From Candidatus Zhuqueibacterota bacterium (GTDB lineage Bacteria > Zhuqueibacterota > Zhuqueibacteria > Thermofontimicrobiales > Thiofontviventaceae): a DNA stretch of 6,249 bases. Of the stretch, positions 4,351 through 6,249 are shown in pieces (position 1 is the first letter of the stretch; every line of letters begins with the position of its first letter). The notes under the pieces were generated by a model. That model saw only the letters and a program-made list of their open reading frames with translations. It was not told the origin of the DNA and made no database searches. The stretch covers positions 1-6,249 of the forward strand of contig WJJN01000004.1 in assembly GCA_014729735.1 (NCBI GenBank), written 5' to 3'. Position numbers and translations under genes: made by a program.

Positions 4351-6249
4351 ATGGCAAATGCGTTTTTCAAATGTCCTCAATGCGGAAAAAGATATTCGGT
4401 AAAACGAATTACACGGAATAACTACGTCTGCCCGAATCAGGATTGTGCACTGAATGTACGCCTGCTTATTCATGGCGAATTATCGTCCACTGGAAAAGTC
4501 AGCAAGGTTTATGGCTGGGTGTTACAGCCGGGCACCGTCTTGAAGAAAAAATATAAGATAATCAAAATGATCGGCAAGGGTGGGTTTGGTGCGACATATC
4601 TGGCTGAGGACGAATCGCTATTCAATCAGTTGCGGGCGATCAAGGAAACGCCGCTTTCTATTTGTGATTCTAAGGAAGATGAATTTCTGACAGTGCTCAA
4701 TCACCCCTCCATTCCGCGGATTTACGAACGATTCAATCATAGGAAATTTCATTATAGCATCATGGAGTATATCGAGGGGATTAGCCTTGAAGATATCGTC
4801 AGGAAAACCAATGGGGGACTTTCCGAGCAGGAAATTTTAAATTACGCCCGACAAATCTGTGATGTGCTCGATTATATTCACTCAAAAAATATCGTCCATC
4901 GCGATCTAAAGCCGGAAAATATTCTCGTTCGAAAAGACGGCTCTATTTCGCTGATTGATTTCGGAATTTCCAAAGAATATATTTCAGGACAGGGCACGCG
5001 TCATCTGGCGCGGGCAGCTTCCTATGCCTATTCATCACCGGAACAGTACCAGGGAGGCAAAGGAAACACGGATTATAAATCCGATATTTATTCTTTTGGC
5101 GCAATTCTCTATTTTCTTGCCACAGGTGTAGAGCCGAAAGACGCTTTATCCCGAACGACCAATAAAGATATTTCACCGGCTCCGGCGGAATTAAATAAAA
5201 CTATTTCAAAGCGACTGGAAAAAGTCATCACCAAAGCAATGAAGATGAAAAAGGGAAACCGCTTTAATAGCGTGGCGGAAATGCAGCAAACACTTTTCCG
5301 CAATGGCAAAATAACCGCCCAAAAGCTTTGTCCTTATTGCAGTTCGATCATCGAAGCGGGAAATCGTTACTGTCCGAATTGTGGTTCTTCTACCAAGCCG
5401 GTGAAGAAAACATCGACTCCGGCGTTTGTATTTTCATCACAGAAAAAAGCGTATACATTAAAAGAATTTGTAGAGATCTGCTACGAGGACTGGAACACTG
5501 CAAAACTGCACCTTTACAAAGGCGACTTCGAGAAATGGCTTAAAAAAAGTAAGAATGGGAAATCTCTTGTAAGAAAAGCCCGATCGATTCGAAAATCGGT
5601 ATCAAATAAAGACAGAGGATTGAATACTTTTTTGAAAGCGACAAATTACTACCGGGAACCGAAAATCAGCGTCAATAAAAGTCGTTTAAATCTGGGAAAA
5701 CTTAAGCCGGGTTACTCTAAAAACCTGGTTATTTCTGTATTAAACAAGGGATTCGGATATCTCGAAGGAACAGTAGAGACAAAAGGACATCAGATCAATG
5801 TAAAAAGAGAATCTTTCACCTGTTTGCCGGATCAAAAAGTCCGGATCCCGCTTACAATCACACATACTCTTCTCTCATCCGGCGAAAAAATTCAGTCATT
5901 TATAGAACTTAAATCCAATGGTGGCAGTTTATCGATACCTGTATCTGCACGATTCATTGGTAAAGCGGCGAAAAATGCTCCGGTAAATAAAGCCATAAAA
6001 ATTCAAATCACAACCGGGAAAAAAATTGTAAAGCACATAACAATAACTACCCGACCATTAAAGAAGAAAGAGAAGCGCTCTATAACAACTCTTTCGGATT
6101 GGCTGAAGGTGAAACCCGGTATTCTGCGCAGAAGAAAGCAACGCATAAAGCTTGTTATCGATGCGAAAAAGCTGGCAATCGGCGAGCATATCGCACAGCT
6201 TCTTGTTCGCTCGAATTATTTTTCGAAATACTTTCCAATTGTCATCAAT
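4351..6249 (+). CDS. Ser/Thr protein kinase with two zinc ribbons and C-terminal Ig-like modules (cut by window end)
   Basis: An open frame of 633 codons without a stop, running off the window. Residues 8-32 form an N-terminal zinc ribbon (C8, C11, C27, C32). The kinase domain covers about 68-318 with all catalytic landmarks: glycine loop GKGGFG (75-80), K98 in AIK, HRDLKPEN (183-190, catalytic D185), DFG (203-205), SPE (229-231) and D245 in SDIYSFG. It should be active, with possible autophosphorylation sites T216 and S224 in the activation loop. A second zinc ribbon follows (C327, C330, C341, C344). Residues about 367-432 look helical (EDWNTAKLHLYKGDFEKWL), then two beta-sandwich modules (about 437-537 and 544-633) that resemble each other, the second with a WLKVKPG motif like Ig/BACON-type repeats. 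No membrane segment is visible, so it is probably a soluble kinase, unlike PASTA-type receptor kinases. Likely substrates are the neighbouring FHA and VWA proteins, by context. The C-terminal part is notably Lys/Arg-rich. Confidence 0.94.
   Translation, partial: MANAFFKCPQCGKRYSVKRITRNNYVCPNQDCALNVRLLIHGELSSTGKVSKVYGWVLQPGTVLKKKYKIIKMIGKGGFGATYLAEDESLFNQLRAIKETPLSICDSKEDEFLTVLNHPSIPRIYERFNHRKFHYSIMEYIEGISLEDIVRKTNGGLSEQEILNYARQICDVLDYIHSKNIVHRDLKPENILVRKDGSISLIDFGISKEYISGQGTRHLARAASYAYSSPEQYQGGKGNTDYKSDIYSFGAILYFLATGVEPKDALSRTTNKDISPAPAELNKTISKRLEKVITKAMKMKKGNRFNSVAEMQQTLFRNGKITAQKLCPYCSSIIEAGNRYCPNCGSSTKPVKKTSTPAFVFSSQKKAYTLKEFVEICYEDWNTAKLHLYKGDFEKWLKKSKNGKSLVRKARSIRKSVSNKDRGLNTFLKATNYYREPKISVNKSRLNLGKLKPGYSKNLVISVLNKGFGYLEGTVETKGHQINVKRESFTCLPDQKVRIPLTITHTLLSSGEKIQSFIELKSNGGSLSIPVSARFIGKAAKNAPVNKAIKIQITTGKKIVKHITITTRPLKKKEKRSITTLSDWLKVKPGILRRRKQRIKLVIDAKKLAIGEHIAQLLVRSNYFSKYFPIVIN

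Noticed and set aside
5328..5543. Plus-strand open frame of 71 codons inside the kinase gene
   Set aside because: It is a shadow in another frame of the second zinc ribbon and following region; it has no ribosome site and no domain.
3784..6249. Type VI secretion phospho-module (PpkA/PppA/Fha)
   Set aside because: No T6SS structural gene is present, the kinase lacks the fused VWA domain of PpkA, and the FHA protein is a short zinc-ribbon form; the likeness is only in content.

Overview
The window holds five plus-strand protein genes and no RNA genes, mobile elements or CRISPR array that I can see. Base composition looks mid-40s percent GC by eye. Strong Shine-Dalgarno sites, all-ATG starts and a LysM protein with two membrane spans point to an ordinary bacterium. 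The combination of zinc-ribbon kinases, FHA, VWA and PP2C proteins suits a signalling-rich Gram-negative lineage, possibly near Calditrichota or the wider FCB group. That placement is a guess; no marker gene is present.

Layout. 31-735 encodes a small membrane protein with a LysM-like domain between two membrane segments. A textbook intrinsic terminator at 754-788 closes that unit. 824-2470 encodes a zinc ribbon, degenerate protein-kinase fold and PP2C phosphatase in one chain. 2491-3744 encodes a cytoplasmic VWA protein with an intact MIDAS. 3784-4251 encodes a zinc ribbon plus FHA domain. These three genes are spaced by 20 and 39 bases and look like one operon. A long hairpin with a T-rich tail (4277-4325) then separates them from 4351 to the window end: a Ser/Thr kinase with two zinc ribbons and a C-terminal part made of a helical segment and two Ig-like beta modules. 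That gene is cut by the window edge and has no stop in the 633 codons visible.

How they may work together. The set supplies a phosphorylation writer (kinase), an eraser (PP2C), a phosphothreonine reader (FHA) and a metal-dependent adhesion or scaffold protein (VWA), all apparently cytosolic. The PP2C carries a kinase-like domain that has lost its catalytic aspartate, and three of the four proteins carry CxxC zinc ribbons. It resembles in content, without being identical to, the TerY-P triad (VWA, PP2C, kinase) and the PpkA/PppA/Fha module of type VI secretion; no Ter or T6SS gene is visible here. The target of the system cannot be read from this window.
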